Origin: Carnobacterium maltaromaticum DSM 20342
GTDB lineage: Bacteria; Bacillota; Bacilli; Lactobacillales; Carnobacteriaceae
Assembly (NCBI RefSeq): GCF_000744945.1
Contig: NZ_JQMX01000001.1
Location: forward strand, 868,001-932,000
Direction: 5' to 3'
Length of the DNA stretch: 64,000 nucleotides
The position numbers were made by a program, and so were the translations under genes. This document shows, one piece after another, positions 9,907 to 19,818 of this stretch. The notes beneath the pieces are model-generated. The model was not told where the DNA came from. It made no database searches and saw only the letters and a program-made list of their open reading frames with translations. Positions within the stretch are counted from its first letter, which is position 1, and each line of letters starts with the position of its first letter.

Positions 9907-10759
9907 AATTAAAACCCGCCTCCTTTAATATTGGCAGTAGAAAAGCCTTAGCAGCCTTGATTTCCTCCTTAAAATCCGAACTCTCTTCGGACCACATTTC
10001 AATTAAAAAGGGTCCATTATAAGAAAAAGACTTCATTGTCTTAAGGCATCCCAAGAAATCAACGCATCCTTCGCCAAAAGGAACGCCTTTAAATTTCCCT
10101 GAAAAATTATCCGTAACAGCTAGCGTATCTTTTAAATGAGTGGCAACGATGGCTCCCTTACCAAGTTCCAGTTCATAACCAGGATCATTTTCCGACCATG
10201 CCGATAAATTACCTAAATCAGGATAGACTTGTAGCCACGGTGAAGGAATTTGTTTTTTGATACGTTTGTATTTGGTGATAGACGACATAAAAGAATCATC
10301 CATTATTTCAATTGCTAAGGTTATTTGCTTTCTAGCAGCTAAAGCAACTGATTTTTCTAAATTTTCAATAAAAAAACTTCGTGTTGCTACTGATTTTTTC
10401 TCATAATAGACATCATAACCAGCTAATTGAATGACTCGAATACCTAAATCAGAGGCTAAATCAATTGCTTTTGCCATAATCTCCAGCCCTTTTTCACGAA
10501 TAACAGGATCAACTGAACCTAATGGGTAACGTCTATGTCCACTTAAGCATAGTGATTGAATCGTAACCCCAGTTTTAACAATTGCTTGGCTGACTTCATT
10601 CCGACTATTTTTTGACCAATCTAGCCTAGCTAATCGTTCATCCGTTTCATCAATTGACATTTCCACAAAATCAAAACCTAATGACTTCGCCAGTTGTAGT
10701 CGCTCTTCCCAACTGATATTTTTAGGTAGGGCTTTTTCATAAATACCTAAAGTATTCAT
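9896..10759 (-). CDS. ulaE: L-xylulose-5-phosphate 3-epimerase UlaE
   Basis: Converts L-xylulose 5-phosphate to L-ribulose 5-phosphate. TIM-barrel xylose-isomerase-like protein, 287 residues, starting MNTLGIYEKALPKNISWEERL, with metal-ligand acids in LAIEIMDDSFM, YPDLGNLSAW and LIEMWSEE. The open frame begins 14 codons earlier, but GGGGGTGA directly before ATG 10759 sets this start; it also leaves only four bases after the ulaD stop. Confidence 0.9.
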   Translation of the reverse strand: MNTLGIYEKALPKNISWEERLQLAKSLGFDFVEMSIDETDERLARLDWSKNSRNEVSQAIVKTGVTIQSLCLSGHRRYPLGSVDPVIREKGLEIMAKAIDLASDLGIRVIQLAGYDVYYEKKSVATRSFFIENLEKSVALAARKQITLAIEIMDDSFMSSITKYKRIKKQIPSPWLQVYPDLGNLSAWSENDPGYELELGKGAIVATHLKDTLAVTDNFSGKFKGVPFGEGCVDFLGCLKTMKSFSYNGPFLIEMWSEESSDFKEEIKAAKAFLLPILKEAGFNYEY

Positions 10760-10763
10760 TAAA

Positions 10764-11402
10764 TCACCCCCATATTCGTTTAATTTCCGCCTTAAATTCA
10801 CTTGCAGCTAGAGCTGGATCAGGTGCTGCTGTAATACCGCGACCAGTAATAAAAGTATAGACATCTAATTCTTTAAATAAGGGCAACGACTCTTTTGTTA
10901 AGCCTCCCGTTACAGATACCTTAAAACCCATATCGATTAATCGGCGCAATTTTTCTAAATCTTTTTCACCCCATGTATCCCCGGCCAATAAGGCATCACG
11001 ACTTTGATGATAGATGACTTGTCTAATTCCAATTCTGTACCAATCTTTTGCTTGTTCAAATGTCCAATCGCCATACAATTCAACTTGTAATTCTTTGACT
11101 TCTTTCATTGCCGCTTCCATCGTAGCAAGTGTGGCACAACAAATAACTGTCATCCAATCTGCTCCCGCATCGCTACAATTCTTAGCAACCGTCCCTCCAG
11201 CATCTGCACATTTTGTATCTGCCACAATCAATTTATCAGGATATAAAGCTCGTAAACAACGGACAGCTTCCATTCCTGATTGAAGGCAAAGTATCGTACC
11301 TGCCTCGACAATATCGACAATTGGACCTGCTAAAGAAATGGATTGTAAAGCTGAACTCAAACTAGAATTATCTAAAGCAATTTGTAAATTAGGTCTTCCC
11401 AT
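10764..11402 (-). CDS. ulaD: 3-keto-L-gulonate-6-phosphate decarboxylase UlaD
   Basis: Decarboxylates 3-keto-L-gulonate 6-phosphate to L-xylulose 5-phosphate. 212 residues, orotidine-5-phosphate-decarboxylase superfamily barrel. It shows ALDNSS near the N-terminus, the catalytic ADTKCADAG strand and the phosphate-binding VTGGLTKES and ITGRGITAA loops. Hexulose-6-phosphate synthase is a relative, but the surrounding ula genes settle the call. Start ATG 11402 follows AGAAAGAGGG. Confidence 0.9.
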   Translation of the reverse strand: MGRPNLQIALDNSSLSSALQSISLAGPIVDIVEAGTILCLQSGMEAVRCLRALYPDKLIVADTKCADAGGTVAKNCSDAGADWMTVICCATLATMEAAMKEVKELQVELYGDWTFEQAKDWYRIGIRQVIYHQSRDALLAGDTWGEKDLEKLRRLIDMGFKVSVTGGLTKESLPLFKELDVYTFITGRGITAAPDPALAASEFKAEIKRIWG

Positions 11403-11419
11403 TGATTTTATCCCTCTTT

Positions 11420-11893
11420 CTATTCATTTAAGTAGGCGCTCATATCCGCCTCATCAATAATGCTTAATATCTCATTAACCTCTGATGCTTGTTCTAAACG
11501 TTGAATAATATTTGGTAATTCAAAAACAGCTACAATTTGTGGAATAGCAATGCCTGTATGAATATTACTAGAAGTTGCTGCCAATGTAATGAGTACTGAA
11601 ACTTCTTTCCCATCCGAAAAAACAACTGGATTTTTCAAAACAACTAAACTAAAGGCATCCCGCTTCACTCCATCTTCTGGTCTAGCATGAGGCATGGCCA
11701 TACCCGGCATTAAAATATAATAAGGACCAAACTTTTCTGTTGAAGCAATGATGGCAGTTGGATAATCTCGTTCAACCGCACCACTAGCAATTAAAGGCTC
11801 CGCAGCCACAGCAATTGCTTCCTGCCATGTTTCAGCAGATTCACCTAATTTTATTGAGTGATTCTCAATTAATGATTGTTTTAAAGAAAGCAT
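11420..11893 (-). CDS. ulaC: Ascorbate-specific PTS enzyme IIA UlaC
   Basis: Cytosolic phosphocarrier that takes phosphate from HPr and gives it to UlaB. 157 residues of the PTS_EIIA_2 family. The phospho-histidine lies in PGMAMPHARPEDG, at about residue 95. It sits between ulaB and ulaD in the operon. Confidence 0.92.
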   Translation of the reverse strand: MLSLKQSLIENHSIKLGESAETWQEAIAVAAEPLIASGAVERDYPTAIIASTEKFGPYYILMPGMAMPHARPEDGVKRDAFSLVVLKNPVVFSDGKEVSVLITLAATSSNIHTGIAIPQIVAVFELPNIIQRLEQASEVNEILSIIDEADMSAYLNE

Positions 11894-11961
11894 AATTGTC
11901 CTCTTTTCTCTATAAATCTAGTATCATTTACTAGCTAAATAGTTGATTTAAAAAAGTATCG

Positions 11962-12240
11962 TTAAACTAGCGGAGCCAATTTGGTTTTAATTTCATTATC
12001 ATCCATTAAATTATCTAAACCAAGTAAAGTCCCTTTCGTACGACCGTCTAGCTCATGAATCAAATGCTGTGAAGCCACAACAATATCATAACCATTTGCT
12101 TGTGATTTCGCTTCTCCAACACTACAATAATCGACTTTATAATCCGTTACAGCTAATTCTTTTAAAGCCTTTTCAATTTTCATTTTAATGACCATACTTG
12201 AACCCATTCCATTGCCACATGCTGCTAATACTTTTAACAT
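11962..12240 (-). CDS. ulaB: Ascorbate-specific PTS enzyme IIB UlaB
   Basis: 92-residue IIB protein with the phospho-cysteine loop ACGNGMGSSMVIKMK at residues 7-20. It passes phosphate from UlaC to incoming ascorbate at UlaA. Length and motif match the lactose/galactitol/ascorbate IIB class. Confidence 0.92.
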   Translation of the reverse strand: MLKVLAACGNGMGSSMVIKMKIEKALKELAVTDYKVDYCSVGEAKSQANGYDIVVASQHLIHELDGRTKGTLLGLDNLMDDNEIKTKLAPLV

Positions 12241-12272
12241 ACGCTCATCTCCGCTTCTTTATTTTTATTTGT

Positions 12273-13697
12273 TTACTCTAGACCTTCGTTGTAGGCCGAT
12301 TTATTCTTAGAAAAACGATATTGTAATTGTGGAATTGCTAAAAAGAAGACACATACTAAAGCAAATCCAATAACGCCTAGATATTTCATAATAACGCCAG
12401 CCCATGGCCAAAACAGTTCGAAATCAATATTTCCATGCCAACCACCGTATTTATATAACCCAAAGAACATGACAGCAAAAGCACTGATGGACACCTGTAA
12501 AACACCTGATACAAAGGAACAAATCATGGCTGCGCGGATACCACCACGCTTGTTTGCAAAGACTGCAATCGTTGCATTATCAAAGAATACTGGTACAAAC
12601 CCTGTAATGATCAGCACCGGCGATTTAAAAATAATTAAAGCAAAGATTGTAATAAATTGACCTAATGCTCCAAAAATAAATCCAAACAAAACTGCATTAG
12701 GTGGCGCAAAATTATACGTTGCTGCACAATCAACTGCCGGCAATGAGCCAGGTAAAATGCGATTTGAAATTCCTTGGAAACTGTTGGTTAACTCCGCCAC
12801 AAACATACGCACGCCTTGCATTAAAATTGCTAAATAGACAGCAAAGAATAAGGATTGCGAAATAATATACATTAAAAATGAAGTTGTTGGAGTAAAAGCT
12901 GGATTAATTTCCCGTAAATAATCTTCTCCTAAAATGGTCATAATCACTCCGAAAAAAAGCATCATTAAAGTACCCGTAGCGACAATATTGTCATGAAAAA
13001 TAGATAACCACTTAGGCATTTTGATTGTATCCAAATTCTTTTCTGGATCACCTAATTTACCAGCAACTTTATCGGTTAACCAAACCGCAAACATCTGTTG
13101 GTGTCCAATGGCAAAACCAGCATTCCCCGTCAAACGTTGCGTTGGCCCAACAGTTAGATTAGAGGATACTGCCCAGTAGAGCCCAACTAGGATTCCCACC
13201 ATAATCCCCCCGGTTAAATTGCGGTACTGAGGAAATAGAAAGAAAATAATCCAAGTAACCGTTGTTGACTGCTGAACCATGATATGACCAGTTATAAACA
13301 AAGTTCTCAATTTAGTGATTTTTCGAAATAAAACTAACACAATATTTAACGAAAAACCGATTAAAAGTGAAATCATCGTCCATGATAATGAAATGCCGAG
13401 ATTTTCTAATGCTGCATTGACTGCATTTAGCCCAAAATAAGGATCAATGACTGCGGCATCTAGATTAAAACGGTCATTTAATCCAGCTAAAATCGGACGA
13501 AACGTTGTTACTAGACCACCTGCCCCAACATTTAAAATCATATAACCGACAGTTGCTTTTATGAATCCTGCAAAACATTCATGTAACGGTTTTTTCAAAA
13601 GTACATATCCAACAAAAACAATAATACCAATAAAAAATTCAGGTTTTTGTAGAATATTATTTGCGAACCACTCAAAGATACGTAAGAATATGTCCAT
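12273..13697 (-). CDS. ulaA: Ascorbate-specific PTS permease IIC UlaA
   Basis: Membrane channel that imports L-ascorbate and releases L-ascorbate 6-phosphate. 474 residues with about eleven hydrophobic segments, close to the family's usual 465. It is a separate IIC gene next to separate IIB and IIA genes, as in E. coli ula. The conserved stretch VGPTQRLTGNAGFAIGHQQ near residue 190 belongs to the substrate region of this family. Confidence 0.93.
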   Translation of the reverse strand: MDIFLRIFEWFANNILQKPEFFIGIIVFVGYVLLKKPLHECFAGFIKATVGYMILNVGAGGLVTTFRPILAGLNDRFNLDAAVIDPYFGLNAVNAALENLGISLSWTMISLLIGFSLNIVLVLFRKITKLRTLFITGHIMVQQSTTVTWIIFFLFPQYRNLTGGIMVGILVGLYWAVSSNLTVGPTQRLTGNAGFAIGHQQMFAVWLTDKVAGKLGDPEKNLDTIKMPKWLSIFHDNIVATGTLMMLFFGVIMTILGEDYLREINPAFTPTTSFLMYIISQSLFFAVYLAILMQGVRMFVAELTNSFQGISNRILPGSLPAVDCAATYNFAPPNAVLFGFIFGALGQFITIFALIIFKSPVLIITGFVPVFFDNATIAVFANKRGGIRAAMICSFVSGVLQVSISAFAVMFFGLYKYGGWHGNIDFELFWPWAGVIMKYLGVIGFALVCVFFLAIPQLQYRFSKNKSAYNEGLE

Positions 13698-13788
13698 TTT
13701 TCCAGCTCCTTTTTCTTTTTATCCTTCTCTATGAGACTAGGACAAAAATTCCTCAGCCTCCCAAATTTACTTTGTATAGAAATTTATT

Positions 13789-14853
13789 TTATAAAAATGA
13801 TGGAAATGGCACGTCGTTTTCTACAGTAAAGACATCATCAAATCCTCGATAATAATTAAATTCACGTTTATCCTTATCATCTGGATAAACAAACTTTCCG
13901 CCAACTTGCCAAATATAAGGTTTAAAACCATATTGTAATCGATCTTTTTTCGATTCCCAGAGCATAGAAATTTCTTTTGGATCTGCTTGAAAATTTGCCC
14001 AAATGTCATAATGAACGGGTATCACAACTTTAGCATTTAAAGATTCCGCCATTCTCAGCATATCAACAGAAGTAACTTTGTCTGTAATTCCTCTTGGGTT
14101 TTCACCATACGCTCCTAAGGCAACATCGATTTTATACTGATTGCCATGTTTCGCAAATTGGTTTGAATAATGAGAATCTCCAGCATGATACAAAGAACCG
14201 CCGGACGTATCAAATAAATAATTAACGGCAATTTCATCCATATCCTGTGGCAGTTGCCCTTTCAAAACAACATCCTCTGCAGCCGTAATTAAAGCTGTCC
14301 GATCAAAAGCTTCTAATGCTGTAATCGTAATATCTTTCACTTTAATAACATCCCCTGGTTTTACAACAATACAACGCTCTTTTGGAACACCCCATTCCAT
14401 CCAAATATCAACAACTCCTTGTGGTCCTATAAAAGGCACTGAGGCATCGCAATTTTGAAGCACAGCGGCAGCCGTGTTAATATCAACATGATCTGAGTGA
14501 ATATGAGTAACTACTAGAGCATCTAAATTTGTAATGGCAAATGGATCGATTACAAATGGCTGAGTCCTCAAGTTAGGTTGCATATTTTCACAACCACTCA
14601 TTCGCATCATTTGATGACCTTTTTTCATTTTTCCATTTCCATGACTTTGTTTACCTGTTCCACACCATAAATCACATAAAATATTTGTACTTTTGTCTGA
14701 CTTTAGCCAAATTCCTGTACATCCTAACCACCACATTGCAAATGTATTAGCTTTAACTACAGTTGCTTCAATTTCCTCATTTAAATACGTACCCCACTCT
14801 GGAAATGTTGCTAAAATCCAAGATTCTCTTGTTACTTCATTAATATTTGCCAT
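13789..14853 (-). CDS. ulaG: L-ascorbate-6-phosphate lactonase UlaG
   Basis: Hydrolyses L-ascorbate 6-phosphate to 3-keto-L-gulonate 6-phosphate in the cytosol. 354 residues, metallo-beta-lactamase fold with the metal motif [11 protein letters not shown] near 115, further ligands in YHAGDSHYS near 218 and IPVHYD near 272. First gene of the operon. RBS AAAGGGG lies about 10 bases upstream, with a cre-like sequence immediately before it. Confidence 0.93.
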   Translation of the reverse strand: MANINEVTRESWILATFPEWGTYLNEEIEATVVKANTFAMWWLGCTGIWLKSDKSTNILCDLWCGTGKQSHGNGKMKKGHQMMRMSGCENMQPNLRTQPFVIDPFAITNLDALVVTHIHSDHVDINTAAAVLQNCDASVPFIGPQGVVDIWMEWGVPKERCIVVKPGDVIKVKDITITALEAFDRTALITAAEDVVLKGQLPQDMDEIAVNYLFDTSGGSLYHAGDSHYSNQFAKHGNQYKIDVALGAYGENPRGITDKVTSVDMLRMAESLNAKVVIPVHYDIWANFQADPKEISMLWESKKDRLQYGFKPYIWQVGGKFVYPDDKDKREFNYYRGFDDVFTVENDVPFPSFL

Positions 14854-14869
14854 TTAATCAAACCCCTTT

Positions 14870-14883
14870 TGAAAACGTTTTAT
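14870..14883. promoter_or_regulatory. cre-like sequence before the ula operon
   Basis: TGAAAACGTTTTAT matches 12 of 14 positions of the CcpA consensus TGWAANCGNTNWCA and contains the core AAACGTTT. It overlaps the leader just upstream of the ulaG ribosome-binding site, where CcpA could block transcription. No confident -35/-10 pair was found upstream. Confidence 0.4.
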
Positions 14884-15027
14884 TTTTGAACTACCCTAAC
14901 TATACGTTCTCCCTTAAAACAAAAAAAGACCAACTTCAGCACAATCAAGTTGTACATCAGTGGACTGTTTAGCCTAGTAGATAAAAATAGAGGATTTTCT
15001 AAAGGTATGATTATTTTATTCTACAAT

Positions 15028-15064
15028 AAAAAAAGTAGTTTGAGAGTTTCCCCTCAAACTACTT
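15028..15064 (-). terminator. Terminator after uvrB
   Basis: AAGTAGTTTGAG/CTCAAACTACTT, 12-bp perfect stem with an 8-base loop, followed by seven T on the minus strand. Confidence 0.93.
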
Positions 15065-15116
15065 AATGGATTATGTTTGTACAAGTTATTTCTCAACTCT
15101 AGTGGATGAATAAAAG

Positions 15117-17111
15117 TTACTTAGCTTTCAACTCTAAGACAATATCTCTTAAGTTTGCTGCTTTTTCAAAATCAAGCTCTTTTGCAGCAGCACGCATTTC
15201 CATTTCCATTTTCACAATCAATTCTTTACGCTCTGCTTGCGTCAAATCATTAATCATTTCTGCAGCTGAATCGTAATCATTTGAGTCATCTACAGCTTTA
15301 GTAATCGAAATTAAATCACGAACTTCTTTAATAATCGTTTGCGGTACAATCCCATGTTCTTTGTTGTAGGCTTCTTGAGTAGCCCGACGACGACCCGTTT
15401 CATCAATCGCAGCTTTCATTGAATCCGTCATTTTATCTGCATACATAATTACTTTTCCGTTTGAATTTCTAGCAGCTCGTCCAATCGTTTGAACCAATGA
15501 ACGCTCACTACGTAAAAAGCCTTCTTTATCTGCATCTAAAATAGCCACTAAGGAGACTTCGGGAACATCGATTCCCTCACGTAATAAATTGATCCCTATC
15601 AGAACATCAAATTCTCCTAAGCGTAAATCACGAATGATTTCGGTTCGTTCAAGAGTCTTAATATCACTATGGAGATACTTAACTTTAATCCCAACTTCTT
15701 TCAAATAGTTTGTTAAGTCTTCTGACATTTTTTTAGTTAGTGTGGTAATAAAGACACGCTCATTTCGTTCTGATCGTGCATTTATCTCTCCAATCAAATC
15801 ATCAATTTGACCATGAATTGGTCGAACTTCAATAATAGGATCCAACAAACCAGTTGGACGAATAATTTGCTGAACAACTTCTGGAGTTCGCTCAAGTTCA
15901 TAAGGACCAGGTGTTGCTGAAATATACATAATTTGATTCACATGTTCTTCAAACTCTTCTAAACGTAATGGACGATTATCTAATGCACTTGGTAAACGGA
16001 ATCCATAATCAACCAAACGTTGTTTACGAGCTTGGTCACCATTGTACATTCCTCTGATTTGCGACATCGTAATATGTGACTCATCTATCACAATCATTGA
16101 ATCATCAGGAAAGAAGTCTAACAATGTATATGGTGGCTCTCCAGCCTTACGACCATCCATTTGTCTAGAATAGTTTTCAATACCAGAACAATAGCCCATT
16201 TCTAGCATCATTTCCATATCATAGTTCGTTCTTTGTTCTAAACGTTGTGCTTCTACTAGCTTATCTTCCCCGCGTAAAACCTTTAAACGAGCTTCAAGTT
16301 CTGCTTTAATATTATTAACGGCTTCACGAGTCTTATCCGCATTTGCAATAAAATGAGTCGCGGGAAAAATAGGTACATGCTCAACATCTGCTTTAATCTC
16401 ACCCGTTAGTACATCAATTTCACGAATCCGTTCAATTTCATCACCAAAAAACTCTACACGAATCGCTTCACTATCCCTTGAAGCTAAAAATATTTCAACC
16501 ACATCGCCACGAACTCTAAAACGACCTCGTTGAAAATCAATATCATTGCGCTCAAATTGCATCTCGACTAGGCGGCGTAGTAATTCATTGCGTTCCATTT
16601 CTGCGCCTTGCCGAATTGAAAGGACATGCTCTTTATAATCTAAAGGGTTAACCAAGCCATAAATACAGGAAACTGAAGCTACAACAATTACATCACGTCG
16701 CTCAATTAATGAACTTGTGGCTGAATGTCGTAGTTTATCGATTTCATCGTTGACACTTGATTCCTTTTCAATATACGTATCACTAGAAGGGACATATGCT
16801 TCTGGTTGATAATAATCATAATAACTAACAAAATATTCAACAGCATTATTAGGGAAGAACTCTTTAAATTCTCCATATAATTGCCCAGCTAATGTTTTAT
16901 TATGAGCGATAACTAAGGTAGGTTTATTGACTTGTTGAATGACGTTTGAGACTGTAAATGTTTTACCAGTCCCCGTCGCTCCCAAAAGTGTTTGTTCCTT
17001 TCGTCCCTCATTAATTCCCTTGACTAACTGACGAATCGCCTCAGGCTGATCCCCATTAGGTTGATATTTTGATACTAAATCGAATGTATCTTTCACCACT
17101 GCTTTCACCAC
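15117..17111 (-). CDS. uvrB: Excinuclease ABC subunit B
   Basis: DNA damage-verification helicase of nucleotide excision repair. 664 residues. Walker [10 protein letters not shown] near 43-51, the beta-hairpin [12 protein letters not shown] near 97, DEAD-box-like DESH near 340, helicase motif [11 protein letters not shown] near 545, and the C-terminal UVR domain that contacts UvrC. The frame opens with GTG at 17111 followed by more GTG codons; by comparison with B. subtilis UvrB the true start could be the GTG at 17096. It is the second gene after proC, 29 bases apart, under the LexA-type promoter at 17983-18011. Confidence 0.97.
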   Translation of the reverse strand: MVKAVVKDTFDLVSKYQPNGDQPEAIRQLVKGINEGRKEQTLLGATGTGKTFTVSNVIQQVNKPTLVIAHNKTLAGQLYGEFKEFFPNNAVEYFVSYYDYYQPEAYVPSSDTYIEKESSVNDEIDKLRHSATSSLIERRDVIVVASVSCIYGLVNPLDYKEHVLSIRQGAEMERNELLRRLVEMQFERNDIDFQRGRFRVRGDVVEIFLASRDSEAIRVEFFGDEIERIREIDVLTGEIKADVEHVPIFPATHFIANADKTREAVNNIKAELEARLKVLRGEDKLVEAQRLEQRTNYDMEMMLEMGYCSGIENYSRQMDGRKAGEPPYTLLDFFPDDSMIVIDESHITMSQIRGMYNGDQARKQRLVDYGFRLPSALDNRPLRLEEFEEHVNQIMYISATPGPYELERTPEVVQQIIRPTGLLDPIIEVRPIHGQIDDLIGEINARSERNERVFITTLTKKMSEDLTNYLKEVGIKVKYLHSDIKTLERTEIIRDLRLGEFDVLIGINLLREGIDVPEVSLVAILDADKEGFLRSERSLVQTIGRAARNSNGKVIMYADKMTDSMKAAIDETGRRRATQEAYNKEHGIVPQTIIKEVRDLISITKAVDDSNDYDSAAEMINDLTQAERKELIVKMEMEMRAAAKELDFEKAANLRDIVLELKAK

Positions 17112-17140
17112 TTTCCATCCAAATTAAACTTGTAATCCAA

Positions 17141-17926
17141 TTAGTTCTTAGTTGCCGCATCAATTGCTTGAATAACTGCATTGCGAAAGCCGAACTGTTC
17201 TAAAGCCACAACACCCTTAATTGTGGAACCACCAGGTGAACAAACATCATCCTTCACTATTCCAGGATGATCTCCAGACAATAATGCTAATTTAGCTGTT
17301 CCCAAAATAGCTTGTTCTGCTAATAAGTAAGCCTGTTTTCTTGAAAGTCCATTTAAAACACCACCATCAGCTAAAGCTTCAATAAAAATAGCAATAAAGG
17401 CCGGGGAGCAACCAGAAACTGTACCCGCACTATTTAATTGTGCTTCGCTAACTTCCACAACTTCACCAACTGCTTGAAAAAGAGCTTCTGTCTTATCGCG
17501 TTCACTGCTACCGATCTGGTCGTTGTAACTCACAGCTGTCATTCCAGCTTGAATCGATACAGGCGTATTAGGAATCGCGCGAACGAGTTTTATTTTTTCA
17601 TTCAATAGTTTAGTGTACTCACTAAATTCCATCCCCGCAGCCAATGAAATCAGCAGTGTATCAGGCATAATAGCTTCCTTGATTTCATTTAAAACAGTTG
17701 GCATGATTTGAGGTGTCACAGCCAAGATTAAAACATCTACTTTTTTAGCAACCTCAGAATTGGATTGGCATAAATTATAGTGTAATTCTTTTTGTAATAT
17801 AGCAGCGGTTCTACCACTTCCACCACTAACAAAAACTGAATCTGATGAACTAAAACCAGACTTAATCAAACCTTTTAATAAAGCTCCGCCCATTTGCCCT
17901 GCACCAATAACTCCAATACTATCCAT
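17141..17926 (-). CDS. proC: Pyrroline-5-carboxylate reductase
   Basis: Last step of proline synthesis. 261 residues with the Rossmann motif GAGQMGGALLKGL at residues 7-19 and the C-terminal signature CSPGGSTIKGVVALE. It is the promoter-proximal gene of proC-uvrB, which places a biosynthetic gene under the same SOS-type promoter as a repair gene. Confidence 0.93.
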   Translation of the reverse strand: MDSIGVIGAGQMGGALLKGLIKSGFSSSDSVFVSGGSGRTAAILQKELHYNLCQSNSEVAKKVDVLILAVTPQIMPTVLNEIKEAIMPDTLLISLAAGMEFSEYTKLLNEKIKLVRAIPNTPVSIQAGMTAVSYNDQIGSSERDKTEALFQAVGEVVEVSEAQLNSAGTVSGCSPAFIAIFIEALADGGVLNGLSRKQAYLLAEQAILGTAKLALLSGDHPGIVKDDVCSPGGSTIKGVVALEQFGFRNAVIQAIDAATKN

Positions 17927-17982
17927 TTAATCACTTCTTTTCATTTTATTTAAATGACCTACTTTTCAATAGTTATATCCTT

Positions 17983-18011
17983 ATTCTAGCACGGAACGTT
18001 TGTTCTGTAAA
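17983..18011 (-). promoter_or_regulatory. LexA-regulated promoter of proC-uvrB
   Basis: On the minus strand TTTACA, a 17-base spacer and TAGAAT (5 of 6 matches each). The spacer contains AGAACAAACGTTCC, which fits the B. subtilis LexA/DinR consensus CGAACRNRYGTTYC at all but the first base. Bound LexA would cover the promoter. Confidence 0.8.
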
Positions 18012-18050
18012 TCAAAGTTCATTATACTCTTCTTTTCATATGTAGCTACA

Positions 18051-18094
18051 AAAAACCTGAAAACAAATGAAGATCATTTGTTTTCAGGTTTTAG
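18051..18094. terminator. Second terminator after rpsT
   Basis: AACCTGAAAACAAATGA with its complement, a long stem with a short loop and GTTTTTT on the minus strand. Confidence 0.85.
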
Positions 18095-18103
18095 AAAAAA
18101 ATA

Positions 18104-18131
18104 AAGCGCTCATCTTTTCAGAATGAGCGTT
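18104..18131 (-). terminator. First terminator after rpsT
   Basis: ACGCTCAT/ATGAGCGC stem followed by TTTATTTTTTT on the minus strand, about 10 bases past the rpsT stop. It makes a tandem pair with the next hairpin. Confidence 0.8.
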
Positions 18132-18141
18132 CCAACTCTTA

Positions 18142-18396
18142 TTATTTAGCTAATTTAGCAGTTAAACGAGATTTGTCACGGTTAGCTTTATTTCTATGAA
18201 TCAATCCTTTTGTTGCTGCCATGTCAACAGCTTTGATTGCTTCTTTGTGTAATGATGCAACGTTTTCAGAACCAGCTTCTACAGCTTGTTCGAATTTTTT
18301 AATAGCAGTACGCATAGCACTCTTTTGAGCGTTATTTTGTAAAGCTGCTTTTTCGTTTACGCGTACACGTTTGATTGCAGATTCGATATTTGGCAA
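18142..18396 (-). CDS. rpsT: 30S ribosomal protein S20
   Basis: 84 residues, beginning [16 protein letters not shown] after the initiator. The open frame could begin at GTG 18405, but the Shine-Dalgarno GGGGTGA is placed for the TTG at 18396 and S20 proteins start M-PNI. A TTG start is known for E. coli rpsT, where poor initiation is part of autoregulation; here the codon is seen and the regulation is inferred. Confidence 0.93.
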   Translation of the reverse strand: MPNIESAIKRVRVNEKAALQNNAQKSAMRTAIKKFEQAVEAGSENVASLHKEAIKAVDMAATKGLIHRNKANRDKSRLTAKLAK

Positions 18397-18466
18397 ATGA
18401 TTCACCCCACTTTCAATTATTTACAACATAAAATGTGGTACATTCCAGTTGTTTCCAACATCAACT

Positions 18467-18495
18467 ATTATACATAATGACGGCCTTCATTGCAA
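18467..18495 (-). promoter_or_regulatory. rpsT promoter
   Basis: TTGCAA, 17-base spacer, perfect TATAAT on the minus strand. The leader of about 65 bases holds a GTTG-GAAA-CAAC hairpin and an AATGT/ACATT hairpin. The rest of the 312-base gap up to holA shows nothing else clear. Confidence 0.7.
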
Positions 18496-18708
18496 TATAA
18501 AGTGTAAAGTTTTTTTACTTGATAGGCAAAGAAAGCTGAATTGTTGTTGTTATCCTCACTAAGCTTAAAGCATTTCAATCCAGTAGTCAAAATATTTCGT
18601 ATTAAAAAGAGAATTTGCTTAAAATTTAGCTTTTAAGCCACTGCTACTAAAGTAAAAATAAGTTTTTAAAATCTCATTCGTTCTCCAAACTAGTTCGATT
18701 TTTTTAAG

Positions 18709-19734
18709 TTATTTAACTGCAGCAAATTGCAAAACAAACAACTCAAATTGCATTTCTTTATCCCCTTGCCCTGTCTTCAAGCGATATTCAGCATCTACCA
18801 AACCTTCAAAAGCTGAGATTAATACTTTTTCGCTAAATTTTCGAGCTTGTTGAATGGCTAATTTTACTCGATAAGGATGAACTTTTAACATACCCGCACT
18901 GTCTCCTTGCTGATAGCCTTTTTTCTCCAAAAACTTAACTTGCAAAAGCAACCTAAATTGCGTCATCAAAATAGCATTTATTTTAATTGGATCTTCTTTT
19001 TGTAAAAGCAAATCTTGATATAAACTTAATGCGTTTGCCGTTTGTCTTTTCAATACATATTCAACTAAGGCAAAAATATTTTGCTCAAGTGATTTTGCAA
19101 CTAAGTCATTTACAGCAGATTTGGTAATTTGTTTTGTATCAGAGCTAAATAAAAGCAATTTTGGCAATTCTGACATTGCAGTCGAAAGTTTCGCATCCGT
19201 CAATTGGATAAAAAGCTCAAAAGCTTCTGGAGTCATTGTATAGCCCTCATTGGCAATTGTATCTTTCAGAAAATGACGAACTTCTTTTTCAGATAAGGTG
19301 TTGACCTCTATAACTGTAGCTGTTTTTTTTAAAAGTTTCGTAATTTTTTTTCGTTCGTCTAATTTTTCATAAGGAGCAAAAAAAGCTAAAATAGTAAAAT
19401 CTGGCGGATTTTTCAAATAATTTTCCAACCAAACTAAATCATGATCAATTTTTTGTTTACTTTTTTCAGCAGTGAAAAAATTGGGACGATCCATGATAAC
19501 TAATCGTTTATCCCCAAAAAAAGGTACAGACTCAGCATCATCTAACGCAACTCCCACTGGAACTTCTTCCATATCGTATATACCAAAATTTAAATCGCGT
19601 TCATCTTCAGCTAAAGTTGCTTGAATAAGTGTCTGCTTGGCAGAATCAGCTAAATAAGACTCCGTTCCCAAAAATAAGTAAACCGGAGAAAATTGACCTT
19701 TAGTGATTTTTGCCATTTCAGCTGTATAATTCAT
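18709..19734 (-). CDS. holA: DNA polymerase III subunit delta
   Basis: Clamp-loader subunit that opens the sliding clamp. 341 residues from ATG 19734. The frame extends six codons upstream, but GGTGG is well spaced for 19734 and homologues begin near MNYTAEMAKI. AAA+-like N-terminal half (VYLFLGTESYLADSA), conserved FFGDKRLVI, and the C-terminal collar domain. As in B. subtilis it lies between comEC and rpsT. Confidence 0.92.
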   Translation of the reverse strand: MNYTAEMAKITKGQFSPVYLFLGTESYLADSAKQTLIQATLAEDERDLNFGIYDMEEVPVGVALDDAESVPFFGDKRLVIMDRPNFFTAEKSKQKIDHDLVWLENYLKNPPDFTILAFFAPYEKLDERKKITKLLKKTATVIEVNTLSEKEVRHFLKDTIANEGYTMTPEAFELFIQLTDAKLSTAMSELPKLLLFSSDTKQITKSAVNDLVAKSLEQNIFALVEYVLKRQTANALSLYQDLLLQKEDPIKINAILMTQFRLLLQVKFLEKKGYQQGDSAGMLKVHPYRVKLAIQQARKFSEKVLISAFEGLVDAEYRLKTGQGDKEMQFELFVLQFAAVK

Positions 19735-19818
19735 TATTTCCACCACTTTCATTTTCTATCTCAATCATACATGAGAATAGCTACTAATGACAAGTGAAAG
19801 ATAGATATTTTTACACCA

